Below are positions 51,517-61,024 of a stretch of DNA of 64,000 nucleotides, one piece after another. Every line of letters starts with the position of its first letter. Within the stretch, counting starts at the first letter, position 1. Location: NCBI RefSeq assembly GCF_002115805.1, contig NZ_JFKC01000007.1, positions 62,001 to 126,000 of the forward strand, in the 5' to 3' direction. This DNA comes from Marivita geojedonensis (GTDB taxonomy: Bacteria > Pseudomonadota > Alphaproteobacteria > Rhodobacterales > Rhodobacteraceae). The notes under the pieces were generated by a model that searched no databases, was not told where the DNA came from, and was given only the letters and a program-made list of their open reading frames with translations. A program made the position numbers and the translations under genes.

Positions 51517-52443
51517 ATGCTGGCCATCTTCCTTCAGACCCTGCCGTTTTTTGCCCTGATCGCCGTAGGTTATGGCGCGGGTAAGACAGGGTTCTTTACC
51601 GAGGAAGCGACCGCCTACCTGACCAAGTTCGTGTTCTATTTCGCGCTCTCGGCGATGATCTTCCGCTTCTCGGCAAACCTGTCACTGGCCGAAATCTTCG
51701 ATTGGCGGATCGCGGCGGGGTATCTGTGGGGCACTGCCTTTGTCTACGGGATCGGCATGGCCGTGGGTTTTCTGCGCGGCATGAACACCGAAACCGCCGC
51801 GTTCGAGGGGCAGGTGGCAGCGATTGGGAATACCGGGTTTCTGGGTGTGCCGATGCTCGCGCTTCTGATGGGACAGGACGCGGTCGGACCGATCATCCTT
51901 GTTCTGACAATCGACCTCGTGGTGTTTTCCTCGCTGATCGTGATCCTTGTGGTCGGATCGCGCGAGGGGCGCATGTCTCTGGGCATCTTCAAGACGGTCG
52001 GCATCGGGCTTCTCAAGAACCCGATGATCGTGTCGATCGTCGGCGGATTCATGGTGTCCGCCACAGGGGTTCCGATCCCGGAGCCGGTCAATCAGTTCCT
52101 GTCAATCCTTGGCGCTGCCGCAACGCCCGGTGCGTTGTTCGCCATTGGCGCATCGCTTGCCAGCAAGTCGGCAGAGCGGTTGACCATCGCGGGTTGGCTG
52201 AGCTTCTGCAAGCTGGTGATCCACCCGGCGCTGGTGGCGGTCGGGGTGTATTTCCTGTTCCCTGCAGACCCGTACAAGGCGGGTGTTGTGGTTGCGGCGG
52301 CGTCCTTGCCAGTGGCGGGCAATGTGTTCATCTTGGCCCAGCATTACAAAGTGGCCCCGCAGCGGGTGTCGGCGGCCATTCTGATCTCGACCACCATCAG
52401 TATCGTGACGGTGTCGTTCGTGATCAGCCAGGTTCTGGTTTAG
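51517..52443 (+). CDS. AEC family transporter (auxin efflux carrier-like)
   Basis: 308 residues with about ten membrane segments in two inverted repeats (LPFFALIAVGYGAGKTGFFT near the start; ASLPVAGNVFILAQHY near the end). Family includes malate/malonate and related efflux carriers. Substrate is unknown. fghA starts 12 bases downstream. Confidence 0.87.
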   Translation: MLAIFLQTLPFFALIAVGYGAGKTGFFTEEATAYLTKFVFYFALSAMIFRFSANLSLAEIFDWRIAAGYLWGTAFVYGIGMAVGFLRGMNTETAAFEGQVAAIGNTGFLGVPMLALLMGQDAVGPIILVLTIDLVVFSSLIVILVVGSREGRMSLGIFKTVGIGLLKNPMIVSIVGGFMVSATGVPIPEPVNQFLSILGAAATPGALFAIGASLASKSAERLTIAGWLSFCKLVIHPALVAVGVYFLFPADPYKAGVVVAAASLPVAGNVFILAQHYKVAPQRVSAAILISTTISIVTVSFVISQVLV

Positions 52444-52455
52444 GAGGGGAGCAGC

Positions 52456-53286
52456 ATGGAAACCGTCTCGGAGAACAGATGTTTTGGAGGCGTGCAGGGC
52501 GTCTATCGCCACGCCTCGGACGCCTGCGCGTGCGACATGACCTTCGGGTTGTTCCTGCCGCCGCAGGCCAAGGACGGGCCAGTGCCGGTGCTGTGGTATC
52601 TGTCGGGCCTGACCTGCACCCATGAGAACGCGATGACCAAGGCGGCCGCACAGGGATTTGCCGCCGACGCGGGTATGGCAGTTGTGTTCCCAGACACGTC
52701 CCCGCGTGGCGATGCGGTGGCGGATGACGACGCCTATGATCTGGGCAAAGGTGCCGGGTTCTATGTGAACGCGACGCAAGAGCCTTGGGCACCGCATTTC
52801 AGGATGTGGGATTACGTAGCCGACGAGTTGCCCGCGCTGTTGGGCAAGGAATTTGCCATCGATCTGGGTCGGCAGGCGATCACCGGGCATTCGATGGGCG
52901 GCCATGGCGCGCTGACAATTGCGATGGCGCATCCGGGGCGGTTTGCCTCTGTGTCTGCCTTTGCGCCGATTGCCAATCCGAGCCAAAGCGACTGGGGCCG
53001 AAAGCAGTTGTCGGCCTATCTGGGTAACGATGAGAGCACATGGTCCAAACATGATGCGACGGTTCAGATGCAGGAGGTCGGGTTCGACGGGCCGGTTCTG
53101 GTGGATCAGGGCGGGTCGGATCAGTTCCTAGAGTTGCTGAAGCCCGAAGCGCTGAGCCATGCGATGGCCGCGCGGCGTCAGGACGGGGTGTTCCGGATGC
53201 AGAAGGGCTACGATCACTCGTATTTCTTTGTCTCGACTTTCATCCCCGATCACATCGCGTTCCACGCCGACGCGCTGGGGCTGTGA
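52456..53286 (+). CDS. fghA: S-formylglutathione hydrolase
   Basis: 276 residues. Esterase-D type enzyme releasing formate and glutathione in formaldehyde detoxification. Catalytic serine in [10 protein letters not shown], aspartate in [10 protein letters not shown], histidine in YDHSYFF; also [15 protein letters not shown]. No formaldehyde dehydrogenase gene is adjacent. The DUF188 gene overlaps its stop by 4 bases. Confidence 0.94.
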   Translation: METVSENRCFGGVQGVYRHASDACACDMTFGLFLPPQAKDGPVPVLWYLSGLTCTHENAMTKAAAQGFAADAGMAVVFPDTSPRGDAVADDDAYDLGKGAGFYVNATQEPWAPHFRMWDYVADELPALLGKEFAIDLGRQAITGHSMGGHGALTIAMAHPGRFASVSAFAPIANPSQSDWGRKQLSAYLGNDESTWSKHDATVQMQEVGFDGPVLVDQGGSDQFLELLKPEALSHAMAARRQDGVFRMQKGYDHSYFFVSTFIPDHIAFHADALGL

Positions 53287-53744
53287 CGCGGGTTTTCGTA
53301 GATGCGGACGCCTGCCCGGTGAAAGCCGAGGCAGAGCGCGTAGCGACACGGCACAAGGCGCAGATGTTTCTGGTGTCGAATGGCGGCTTGCGGATGTCCG
53401 ACAACCCCTATGTCGAGGTTGTCGTGGTGCCAGATGGGCCGGACGTGGCGGACATGTGGATCGCGGATCGGGCCGGACCGGGCGATGTGGTGATCACCGG
53501 GGACATTCCTCTGGCGGCGCGTTGCGTCGAGAACGGGGCGCGGGTGCTGAAGCACAATGGGGAGCGGCTGGACGCGCGCAATATCGGTCAGGTGCTGGCG
53601 ACGCGGGATCTGATGGCGGATCTGCGTGCAGCGGACCCGTTCAGGCAAGGCGGTGGGCGTCCGTTTTCCAAGGCGGATCGGTCACGGTTTCTGGATGCGC
53701 TGGAGCGTGAGATGCGGGCGGCAGCGCAGGACGTGCCGCGCTAG
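53283..53744 (+). CDS. YaiI/YqxD family (DUF188) protein
   Basis: 153 residues, start GTG 53283 overlapping the fghA stop. Begins [18 protein letters not shown] and contains [17 protein letters not shown] and [18 protein letters not shown]: the PIN-like DUF188 family, putative nucleases of unknown role. Confidence 0.9.
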   Translation: MTRVFVDADACPVKAEAERVATRHKAQMFLVSNGGLRMSDNPYVEVVVVPDGPDVADMWIADRAGPGDVVITGDIPLAARCVENGARVLKHNGERLDARNIGQVLATRDLMADLRAADPFRQGGGRPFSKADRSRFLDALEREMRAAAQDVPR

Positions 53745-53765
53745 GATTTGATGGGAGAGGCAGCG

Positions 53766-54683
53766 ATGACGACACCCGAGATCATACCCTTTGCGGAGGG
53801 AGAGGCTCAGCTGGACTGGATCGGCCTGACCGACGCGATTGCAGCGGGGCATGGTTTGCCGAAAGCCGAGATCGCGGACAGCTTCCTCTATCGAGGGGAT
53901 GATACGCTTTTGAACCGGGCCGCGTGGATCGACGGTCTGGGGCTTGCGGTGAAGTCGGCGACGATCTTTCCGGGCAATGCGGCACGGGACATGCCGACGA
54001 TCAATGGCGGGGTCTCGCTTTATTCTGACGATGCCGGGATCTTGCAGGCGATTGTCGATTTCCACTTGGTGACCAAGTGGAAGACCGCCGGCGACAGTTT
54101 GCTGGCCGCACGGCGGTTGGCGCGGGCGGACAGCGCGGTGATCCTGATCGTGGGCGCTGGTACAGTGGCGCGGTCTTTGGTCGAAGCCTATTCAGCGGCC
54201 TTTCCCGAGGCGCGGTTCCTGATCTGGAACCGGACAGCTGTAAAGGCGCAGGAGCTGGCGGATGGGTATGCGCATGTGACGGCAGCCGGGGATCTGGCCG
54301 AGGCGGTGGGACAGGCGGATATCGTCAGTTGCGCCACTATGTCGATCGAGCCGGTTCTTAGGGGCGCGTGGTTGCGGCCCGGAACGCATGTGGACCTGAT
54401 CGGGGCATACCGGCCCGACATGCGCGAGGCGGATGATGACGTGCTGACGCGGGGGCGGCTGTTCGTGGATTCCCTCGACACGACCGTAGGGCATATCGGA
54501 GAGATCAAGGACCCGATTGCGCGGGGTGTAATCGGCGAGGGCGATATCGTGGCGGATTACTATGACCTGGGGACGTTTGTGCGCCAGTCGGAGGATGAGA
54601 TCACGGTGTTCAAGAATGGCGGCGGGGCGCATCTGGACCTGATGGTCAGCCGCTACGTTCTGGACCGCTGGCGCGCCCGGTAG
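53766..54683 (+). CDS. Ornithine cyclodeaminase / mu-crystallin family protein
   Basis: 305 residues. NAD-binding motif IVGAGTVARSLVEAY in the middle and family blocks KSATIFPGNA and TVGHIGEIKDP. May deaminate an amino acid or reduce a cyclic imine; the exact reaction is unknown. ATG 53766 follows GGGAGAGG. Convergent with the MFS gene across a palindromic element. Confidence 0.87.
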   Translation: MTTPEIIPFAEGEAQLDWIGLTDAIAAGHGLPKAEIADSFLYRGDDTLLNRAAWIDGLGLAVKSATIFPGNAARDMPTINGGVSLYSDDAGILQAIVDFHLVTKWKTAGDSLLAARRLARADSAVILIVGAGTVARSLVEAYSAAFPEARFLIWNRTAVKAQELADGYAHVTAAGDLAEAVGQADIVSCATMSIEPVLRGAWLRPGTHVDLIGAYRPDMREADDDVLTRGRLFVDSLDTTVGHIGEIKDPIARGVIGEGDIVADYYDLGTFVRQSEDEITVFKNGGGAHLDLMVSRYVLDRWRAR

Positions 54684-54694
54684 GGCCGGGCCAC

Positions 54695-54736
54695 GATGCG
54701 TCGACGCATCGCGCGTTTCCGTTGCCGGAAACGCGC
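54695..54736. repeat. Double palindrome at a convergent junction
   Basis: GATGCG-TCGA-CGCATC (54695-54710) immediately followed by GCGCGTTTCC-GTTGCC-GGAAACGCGC (54711-54736), between the convergent stops at 54683 and 54742. There is no T tract, so more likely a structural/repetitive element than a classic terminator. Confidence 0.7.
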
Positions 54737-54741
54737 CCCTG

Positions 54742-55986
54742 TCAGGCCGCGAGCGGGATGGGTGCGCGATTCTCGCGGATCGGCAGATGCACCAGCGCGC
54801 TGAAGGCACCGACGCCGACGCCGATCCACCAGACCAGCGTGTAATCACCGTAGATGTCGTACATCCGGCCACCCAGCCAGATCCCGATGAAACTGCCAAG
54901 TTGGTGGCTCATGAAGATGATGCCATAGAGCGTGCCCATGAAACGCAGCCCGTAGATGTGTGCAACGAGACCGGAGGTGAGCGGCACGGTTGCCAGCCAA
55001 AGCGATCCCATCGCGGCCGAAAAGATCAGGACGGAGGTCGGCGTGATCGGCATCAGGATGAACACCGCCCCGACCAATGTGCGGGCTGCGTAGATCCCGG
55101 CGAGCAGGTATTTGCGCGGCCAACGGTTGCCTGCCCAGCCAGCGAGCAGAGTGCCGACGATATTGGCAAGTCCAATCAACGATATTGCGAGTGCGCCCAG
55201 CGCCGACGTGGTGGTGATACCAAGCGCGTGCAGCACACCTCCGGGAAGGATCGGGCCGCAGAGTTCGGTCACGAAGGCCGGAAAATGTGCGGTGATGAAC
55301 CCAAGTTGGTAGCCACAGCTGAAGAACCCGACGAAGATCAGTGCGTAAGACGGGTCGCGAAACGCGCCCATGACGATTGCGCCCATGCTTTCTTCCAGTT
55401 CGCTCCGGGATGCGACGGGCCGGGAAGAGCGCATGACGGGCAGCACGCACAGAATTGCAAGAATTGCTGCAGCGAACCACAGGAAAACGGATTGCCAGGC
55501 CATGAAGCCAAGCATCCATTCGGCAATCGGTGCTCCGAAGATCTGCCCGACACTTCCCGCCACTGTGACCAGAGCAAGGGACATGGACCGGTTTGCGTCT
55601 GTCGATGCCCGTCCGACCACTGCGAGGATGACACCGAAGCCTGTCCCGGCAATGCCGAAACCCACAAGCACCTCGTACCAGTGATGCGCGGTCGGAGTGA
55701 CCGCAAAGGAGGACAGCACCAGACCGGCAGCGTAGGTGAGAGCGCCGAGGACGATTGCTTTTCGATCCCCGATCTTTTCCGCCAGTGCTCCGAAAATCGG
55801 TTGGCCGAAACCCCAGGCGAGGTTCTGAATCGCGATGGCAAGGGAAAATTCCGAGCGCAGCCATCCGAATTCCTCGGCGATCGGGATCTGGAACACGCCA
55901 AAGCTGGCGCGGACCGCGAACGACACGAGAATGATGATGCACCCGCCAATGAGGACGGGCGTGAAAATGGACACGCGCGATTGCAT
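54742..55986 (-). CDS. MFS transporter
   Basis: 414 residues with about twelve membrane segments and an MFS-type loop after segment 2 (GALAEKIGDRKAIVLGAL). Nearest in character to monocarboxylate/CynX-type members. Substrate unknown. Stands between the convergent cyclodeaminase-like gene and the NlpC/P60 gene. Confidence 0.88.
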   Translation of the reverse strand: MQSRVSIFTPVLIGGCIIILVSFAVRASFGVFQIPIAEEFGWLRSEFSLAIAIQNLAWGFGQPIFGALAEKIGDRKAIVLGALTYAAGLVLSSFAVTPTAHHWYEVLVGFGIAGTGFGVILAVVGRASTDANRSMSLALVTVAGSVGQIFGAPIAEWMLGFMAWQSVFLWFAAAILAILCVLPVMRSSRPVASRSELEESMGAIVMGAFRDPSYALIFVGFFSCGYQLGFITAHFPAFVTELCGPILPGGVLHALGITTTSALGALAISLIGLANIVGTLLAGWAGNRWPRKYLLAGIYAARTLVGAVFILMPITPTSVLIFSAAMGSLWLATVPLTSGLVAHIYGLRFMGTLYGIIFMSHQLGSFIGIWLGGRMYDIYGDYTLVWWIGVGVGAFSALVHLPIRENRAPIPLAA

Positions 55987-56023
55987 GGGACTGCTCCGTA
56001 AGGTCCGGCGATTAAACGCCTTT

Positions 56024-56878
56024 TCAGACCCGGGTCAAGCGGGCATGACGGAGGACGGGATCACCCTGATCAGCTATTCTTTGCAGGGCTGCCCCAAGCG
56101 GTTCGGAGGCGACCGCCATGTGATACGCATTGGCATGGAGAAGCGCGTCCGGGCCGGACACCCAACCCACATGCCCCTTCCAGAACAGGATATCGCCACG
56201 CTGCGGTGGCGTGCCCGGATCGAGCGACCGACCAAGGCTTTCGCGCTGTTGGTCGCTATCCCCGGGGCAAGGAATCCGACAGGCGCGGCAGGCAATCTGA
56301 ACAAGACCGGAGCAGTCTATCCCGAATGCGGAGTTGCCGCCCCAGACATAGGGCGTTCCGATCAGACGTTCGGCGACTGACACGGGATCATGTTCGGGCG
56401 TGTCGAGTGGGGACAGATGACGGGTGGGGACATGAAGCTTGTGAGGAGCACAAGCGATCGTCGCCCATTTTTCATCTGACGCCAGGACACGGACCTCTGA
56501 GCCGAGAGACAGCGGGATCTGCTCCACCCGCGTTGCCTTGAAATCCGGTTCGGCGAGCGCCACGGTCTGCCGCACAGAGACGCGGTGCGTTGCGGGGGTG
56601 TCAGAAAGCGCCAGCATGTGTGCCTCAACATACCCGGCATACCCGTCAGGGAGCGCGTAGCCGAAGGCCCATCCCCTGTGGATGTCGAGCACGTTGAATT
56701 CCTGTCCCCAAAGAAGTTCGCGGTCACGCTCTCCGAACGGGACTCTGCACAGGGCCGCAACCGGAGGCCATGTTATGCGGTGAACCTCTCCTTCGGTAAA
56801 CCTCTCAGCGGTGACGATGCCCTGCAGCGCAGTATGCGCAACAGTGCCGTTCGACCAGAGTGACCGCCTGTCGGTCAT
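56024..56878 (-). CDS. NlpC/P60 family peptidase with SH3-like domains
   Basis: 284 residues. N-terminal bacterial SH3-like region (about 25-155) and C-terminal NlpC/P60 domain with nucleophile C189 (IDCSGLVQ), H236 (KGHVGWV) and a third polar residue near HANAYH; PYVWGGNS precedes the cysteine. Cleaves gamma-D-Glu-diamino acid bonds in peptidoglycan or its recycling products. No signal peptide, favouring muropeptide recycling in the cytosol. Coupled to the M17 peptidase (ATGA). Confidence 0.88.
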   Translation of the reverse strand: MTDRRSLWSNGTVAHTALQGIVTAERFTEGEVHRITWPPVAALCRVPFGERDRELLWGQEFNVLDIHRGWAFGYALPDGYAGYVEAHMLALSDTPATHRVSVRQTVALAEPDFKATRVEQIPLSLGSEVRVLASDEKWATIACAPHKLHVPTRHLSPLDTPEHDPVSVAERLIGTPYVWGGNSAFGIDCSGLVQIACRACRIPCPGDSDQQRESLGRSLDPGTPPQRGDILFWKGHVGWVSGPDALLHANAYHMAVASEPLGAALQRIADQGDPVLRHARLTRV

Positions 56879-58260
56879 AGATCGAGCAGTACCGGCAGCG
56901 AGTCGAACAACGCGCGGGCACCCTGAAGGGCTCCGCCCTTGGGACGACCGGGTGCCGCCGTGGGTTGCCAGCCATAAATGTCGAAATGGATGTAGCGGTC
57001 GTCCTCGGTCACGAAGCGGCGCAGGAACAGCGCAGCGGTGATGGAACCGGCAAAGCCGCCTTTGGGCGCATTGTCGAGATCGGCGATACCCGGTTCAATC
57101 ATCGTCTCGTAGGGGTCGTGGAAAGGCATGCGCCAGACCGGGTCGGCCATTCGCCGCGCCGACAGGTCGAGCGACGTCGCCACCACATCGTCGTCGGTGT
57201 AGTAGGGCGCGAGATCAGGACCGACAGCCACGCGCGCCGCTCCTGTCAGGGTCGCCATGGACACGATCAGATCGGGCGTATCCTCGGCCCCAAGGGTCAG
57301 CGCATCGGCGAGAACCAGACGCCCTTCTGCATCGGTGTTGTTGATCTCGACCGTAAGCCCCTTGCGTGAGGTGAGAATGTCCTGCGGGCGGAAGCTGTTA
57401 CCACTGACGGAGTTCTCCACCGCCGGGATCAGCACACGCAGGCGCACTTCAAGACCGGAGGCCATGATCATGTGCGCCAGACCCAGCACATTCGCCGCGC
57501 CGCCCATGTCCTTTTTCATCAGACCCATAGAGCTTCCCGGTTTGATATTGAGACCGCCCGTGTCGAAGCAGACGCCCTTCCCCACCAAAGTGACCTTGGG
57601 ACCGCGTTTGCCCCACGACATGTCAATCAGCCGGGGTGCGCGGTCCGAGGCGCGACCGACGGCATGGATCATTGGGAAGTTGTTCTTGAGGAGGGCCTCC
57701 CCGGTGATGACGGTGATCTTTGCCTTGTGCTTGTCCGCAAGTGCGCGGGCTGCGGTTTCAAGCTCTTCCGGGCCCATGTCGGATGCCGGAGTGTTGATCA
57801 GGTCGCGCGTCAGGAATTCAGCTTCCGCCAGAACCGACACGCGCGCGGCATCGACACGGTCCGGCACAACGAGGCTCGGACGCTCGACACTGTTTTCGCG
57901 GTAGCGGTCGAAATTGTAGCAGGCCAGAAGCCAGCCCAGCGCTTCCTGTTCGAGATGGTCTTCGTCAATCCCGCCCTCAATGCGATAGGTGCCCTTCGCC
58001 AGCTTCGGCAAGGCTGCCGCCAGTGCGAACCGGTCCCGCCTGCGGGTGGCGGGCGTGCCATAACCCACCAGCGCCGCTTCGGGGTGGCCGTTTGCATCGG
58101 GGATCATCAGAACCGCACCAATGCCACCTTTGAAACCGCTGGCTTCGACCCAGGTGCGGATACGGTCGCTTTGCTGGCCTGCCCAAAGCGCGACATCCTC
58201 TGTCCCCAGAACATGCAGTGGCACAGCATCAGTGCCCGCGGGCGCGAGTGCAACGGTCAT
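56875..58260 (-). CDS. M17 leucyl aminopeptidase family protein
   Basis: 461 residues. M17 metal-site motifs VGKGVCFDTGGLNIKP, MKKDMGGAANV, NNTDAEGRLVLADAL. Removes N-terminal residues from peptides; pairing with an NlpC/P60 peptidase suggests peptide or muropeptide recycling. ATG 58260 with AGAAGGGGA upstream; the frame to 58314 is not favoured. Confidence 0.93.
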   Translation of the reverse strand: MTVALAPAGTDAVPLHVLGTEDVALWAGQQSDRIRTWVEASGFKGGIGAVLMIPDANGHPEAALVGYGTPATRRRDRFALAAALPKLAKGTYRIEGGIDEDHLEQEALGWLLACYNFDRYRENSVERPSLVVPDRVDAARVSVLAEAEFLTRDLINTPASDMGPEELETAARALADKHKAKITVITGEALLKNNFPMIHAVGRASDRAPRLIDMSWGKRGPKVTLVGKGVCFDTGGLNIKPGSSMGLMKKDMGGAANVLGLAHMIMASGLEVRLRVLIPAVENSVSGNSFRPQDILTSRKGLTVEINNTDAEGRLVLADALTLGAEDTPDLIVSMATLTGAARVAVGPDLAPYYTDDDVVATSLDLSARRMADPVWRMPFHDPYETMIEPGIADLDNAPKGGFAGSITAALFLRRFVTEDDRYIHFDIYGWQPTAAPGRPKGGALQGARALFDSLPVLLDL

Positions 58261-58320
58261 GGAATTCCCCTTCTCCGACATACGGGAAGGTACGCCGATG
58301 GTCGGGCGCTGCAAGGGGAA

Positions 58321-58704
58321 TCAGAGGGACAGGTCCATTCCCAATTCGGCGCAGGAGATCGCCATCTCCCCGCAGCGCAGCAGACGGCAGAGGGTGGCGG
58401 CGATAGCGACGGGATCATCCCGGTCAATACAGATCACTACATCGCCACCGATCCGGGCGAGGATGGGCAGACCGATCTGTTCGGCAATCGGAATAACCGC
58501 ATGAACCGATTTGCGCAGAGTGCGCATATTGCCTTCGGTGTAATCTTCACGAATGCGCAGGAACCGTGCCGCCATGTCCTCGAGCGCGCGGCACAGGATG
58601 TTTTCGGCAACACTCGGCCCGAGATCGCGGCTGAGCCCGTTGAGGGTATCTTCATCGAAATACGCAGTGTCGCGCGGATGCAAAACCGAGATTTGCTCCA
58701 CCAT
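58321..58704 (-). CDS. Stand-alone HPt-like protein (putative)
   Basis: 127 residues. The pattern LSRDLGPSVAENILCRALED, FLRIREDYTEGN, then RKSVHAVIPIAEQIG follows that of histidine phosphotransfer domains (Lxx-LG, LxxF/LED, RL/LR...G-D/N, H-x-L-K-G...G): H68 is followed by G78 at the usual 10-residue distance, though the K and G just after the histidine are replaced. Called unknown by ordinary standards; the HPt reading is mine. First gene before the M17 and NlpC/P60 genes (60-base gap). Confidence 0.55.
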   Translation of the reverse strand: MVEQISVLHPRDTAYFDEDTLNGLSRDLGPSVAENILCRALEDMAARFLRIREDYTEGNMRTLRKSVHAVIPIAEQIGLPILARIGGDVVICIDRDDPVAIAATLCRLLRCGEMAISCAELGMDLSL

Positions 58705-58850
58705 ATTCAGTCCTTTCTCACCCGAACCCTGATGTGTCTATCGCAGCCATGTCTTTCCAACGCGTAACCCCCGCGACGGTTTTTCACTCGAATTCCGATC
58801 AATTTCGACGTATTCCGCTGGAAACGACGACCACAGAGGCGGAGGATTTC

Positions 58851-59501
58851 ATGGACGCCGCGAAGCCGCTGCCTGCATATCTCATCCAGCGATACCAAGG
58901 CTGGAAGGCCACAACTTATTCGGACAACCGGGCGTGGTACAAACGTCTGGCCAGTGAAGGTCAGCGCCCCCGCGCGATGGTGATTTCGTGCTGTGACAGC
59001 CGGGTTCACGTAACATCGATCTTTGGCGCGGATCAGGGTGAGTTCTTCATCCACCGCAATATCGCGAACCTCGTGCCGCCCTATGAGCCGGATGGCAACC
59101 AGCATGGCACCTCAGCTGCGGTGGAATACGCGGTGACGGCGTTGAAGGTCGCGCATCTGATTGTTCTTGGGCATTCGAACTGCGGCGGCGTTCAGGGCTG
59201 TCTGGACATGTGTTCCGGAAATGCGCCGCATCTGGAAGAGCAGTCGAGTTTTGTCGGTCGGTGGATGGATATTCTGCGTCCGGGGTACGAGCGCGTGAAG
59301 GCCGCGAACAAGGCTGAGGATCAAATCCGCGCGCTGGAGCGGGAAGCGGTGATCGTATCGCTTGAGAACCTGATGACCTTCCCGTTTGTTGCTGACGCGG
59401 TCAAGGATGAGCAGCTGACGCTGCACGGACTCTGGACTGATATCGGTGAAGGCGGACTTGAATTCTTTGAGCCAAAGAGCCGGAGCTTTCAGCCTGTGTG
59501 A
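58851..59501 (+). CDS. Beta-class carbonic anhydrase
   Basis: 216 residues. Zinc ligands C47 (CCDSR, with D49 and R51), H108 and C111 (GHSNCGGVQG). Interconverts CO2 and bicarbonate in the cytosol. ATG 58851 is set by GGCGGAGGA upstream; the open frame to 58734 would add 39 atypical residues. Its stop directly abuts that of the convergent small gene. Confidence 0.95.
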   Translation: MDAAKPLPAYLIQRYQGWKATTYSDNRAWYKRLASEGQRPRAMVISCCDSRVHVTSIFGADQGEFFIHRNIANLVPPYEPDGNQHGTSAAVEYAVTALKVAHLIVLGHSNCGGVQGCLDMCSGNAPHLEEQSSFVGRWMDILRPGYERVKAANKAEDQIRALEREAVIVSLENLMTFPFVADAVKDEQLTLHGLWTDIGEGGLEFFEPKSRSFQPV

Positions 59502-59828
59502 TCAGCCCTGAAGGGTCGCCGTCGCGCCGTTGCAGTCACTGCGCAGTTTCGGGCGACCGAGCCTGTTTGCCAGACGGGACAGAGGCGAGCCGATCATGGA
59601 TCCGGTGCAGACGGGTTTTCCCTCTTCGTCGGCCAGAACAAGATGGCCGGACCGGAACGTGATTTCATAGCCCTTTGACGCAAGGCGCTCGCACAGATCG
59701 CCCCAGCTGGTTGCATGTTCGAAATGCGGCAGCAGAACAGTGCGCAGAAGCATCGCCGTTTCGCTGTCGAGTGGGAGAGGCATACCGGAAGACGTGTCGG
59801 CTTCGAGTGGGACAGACTGTACTGCCAT
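59502..59828 (-). CDS. Conserved small protein of unknown function
   Basis: 108 residues from ATG 59828 (AAAGG upstream). Contains HFEHATSWGDLCERLASKGYEITFRSGHLVLADEEGKPVCTGSMIGSP in shorter recognisable blocks such as LCERLASKGYEI and GHLVLADEEG, which read like a small alpha/beta domain. No family recognised. The 211 bases upstream, to the next gene at 60040, show nothing I can support. Confidence 0.65.
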   Translation of the reverse strand: MAVQSVPLEADTSSGMPLPLDSETAMLLRTVLLPHFEHATSWGDLCERLASKGYEITFRSGHLVLADEEGKPVCTGSMIGSPLSRLANRLGRPKLRSDCNGATATLQG

Positions 59829-60039
59829 CGGACGTACCTTTGCTTTTCCTAACACATTCAAAAAGGGTGCGGGCCAATTGCGGCAAGATTTAGGCACCCA
59901 AAAGACCCGCTCATTGGTGTGAAGAACACGCAACAGATGGAAGGGTTCCGTGAATTCCTGAAATCAGTGTTCCTGGCGATATTGGAAGGGCGATGCTGCA
60001 GCCTGCGGAGAGGCCGCGGCAGACCGATCCGTGCACTGT

Positions 60040-60804
60040 TCAGGACGCGAGTGCGAGGTCCGGCGCTGTGCTGGCCTGCCCATCGAGCAGAACACGCGAA
60101 GCCGGAAGCCCGCCAATGCTCGCAAGACGCCGGCGGAACCGGCGCGAACGACCCGCAATGACCTCCTGCATCAGCGGAACCAGGATTTTCCTCTGCTTGA
60201 GGTGTTCGGCCAGCCGGTGGTCTGTGTCCGGTACGATGATGTGGGTGATCCCCGGCTCTTGAGGGAACCGCCGCGCATGGGCGAGTTCGAGAGGTTCATC
60301 GCCGTGCAGGATGAAATACTTCGTGGTGTCCGTGCGCAGTTTCTCCACGCGCGGAAAATGGAACTGCTTGATGCGTTTACGGAAATACGACCAGCGGTCC
60401 TCTTCCGGAATTTCGCCCGGAGCAACCGAGAACTGAGGCGTCAGCGCGATGACCCGTTCGAAGTCCATCAACCGGGACATATGGAGCGCCATCGTGCCCC
60501 CCATGGAATTTCCGATTGCAACGATGCGTTCGGCTTTGATGTGGGTCGCTGTCGCTTCGACCACACGCTGGATCCGGTCGGCCATGCCAGCACCATTGAG
60601 CCAGCTGCGCGACTGATCCGTGACGAAAAGAACGTGGTTTTCATGACCGGCTGACGCAATGCCCGGAAATTCGATCGAAGGCTCATCAGAGCGTTTTTTG
60701 CCGACACCCGAAAAGCTGACCACGAGGGTACGTCCGCGACCTTCGAGATAGCGGATTCTGAGCGGGCCATGTTCGACCAGCAGGGGAATATCACTCTTTG
60801 ACAT
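60040..60804 (-). CDS. Alpha/beta hydrolase, unknown substrate
   Basis: 254 residues. Nucleophile elbow GNSMGGTMA, acid and histidine plausibly in LHGDEPLE and VPDTDHRLAEHL. Resembles serine esterases of unknown substrate. ATG 60804 with GAAGG upstream; the frame to 60939 is not supported. A TTAA-N7-GTAA partial CtrA-type match lies at 60830-60844, just upstream. Confidence 0.78.
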   Translation of the reverse strand: MSKSDIPLLVEHGPLRIRYLEGRGRTLVVSFSGVGKKRSDEPSIEFPGIASAGHENHVLFVTDQSRSWLNGAGMADRIQRVVEATATHIKAERIVAIGNSMGGTMALHMSRLMDFERVIALTPQFSVAPGEIPEEDRWSYFRKRIKQFHFPRVEKLRTDTTKYFILHGDEPLELAHARRFPQEPGITHIIVPDTDHRLAEHLKQRKILVPLMQEVIAGRSRRFRRRLASIGGLPASRVLLDGQASTAPDLALAS

Positions 60805-60975
60805 GACCAACGTCACCTTCAACCCTTGGTTAAGACGTTGGTAACCAACGAAGGGTTCGGCAGTTGGGCGGTATTGTGGAAATTTTGTTCTTATTGAGAG
60901 AACCGGCCCTCGGGCCGATAGCGGCCGCGTAGCCTTCAAAACAAGACCGCGCTAGCCCTGGTCGCCTGGTACAAA

Positions 60976-61006
60976 CAAAAAGGCGCCGCATTTCTGCGGC
61001 GCCTTT
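60976..61006 (-). terminator. Rho-independent terminator after asd
   Basis: AAAGGCGCCGCA-TTTC-TGCGGCGCCTTT, a 12-bp perfect stem; read leftward it ends in TTTTTG. The asd stop is at 61025. Confidence 0.92.
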
Positions 61007-61024
61007 CGCTGACCAAAGGACAGG

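Noticed and set aside
60830-60844. TTAA-N7-GTAA upstream of the alpha/beta hydrolase gene as a CtrA site
   Set aside because: One mismatch at a critical T and no functional link; kept only as a note in the gene entry.
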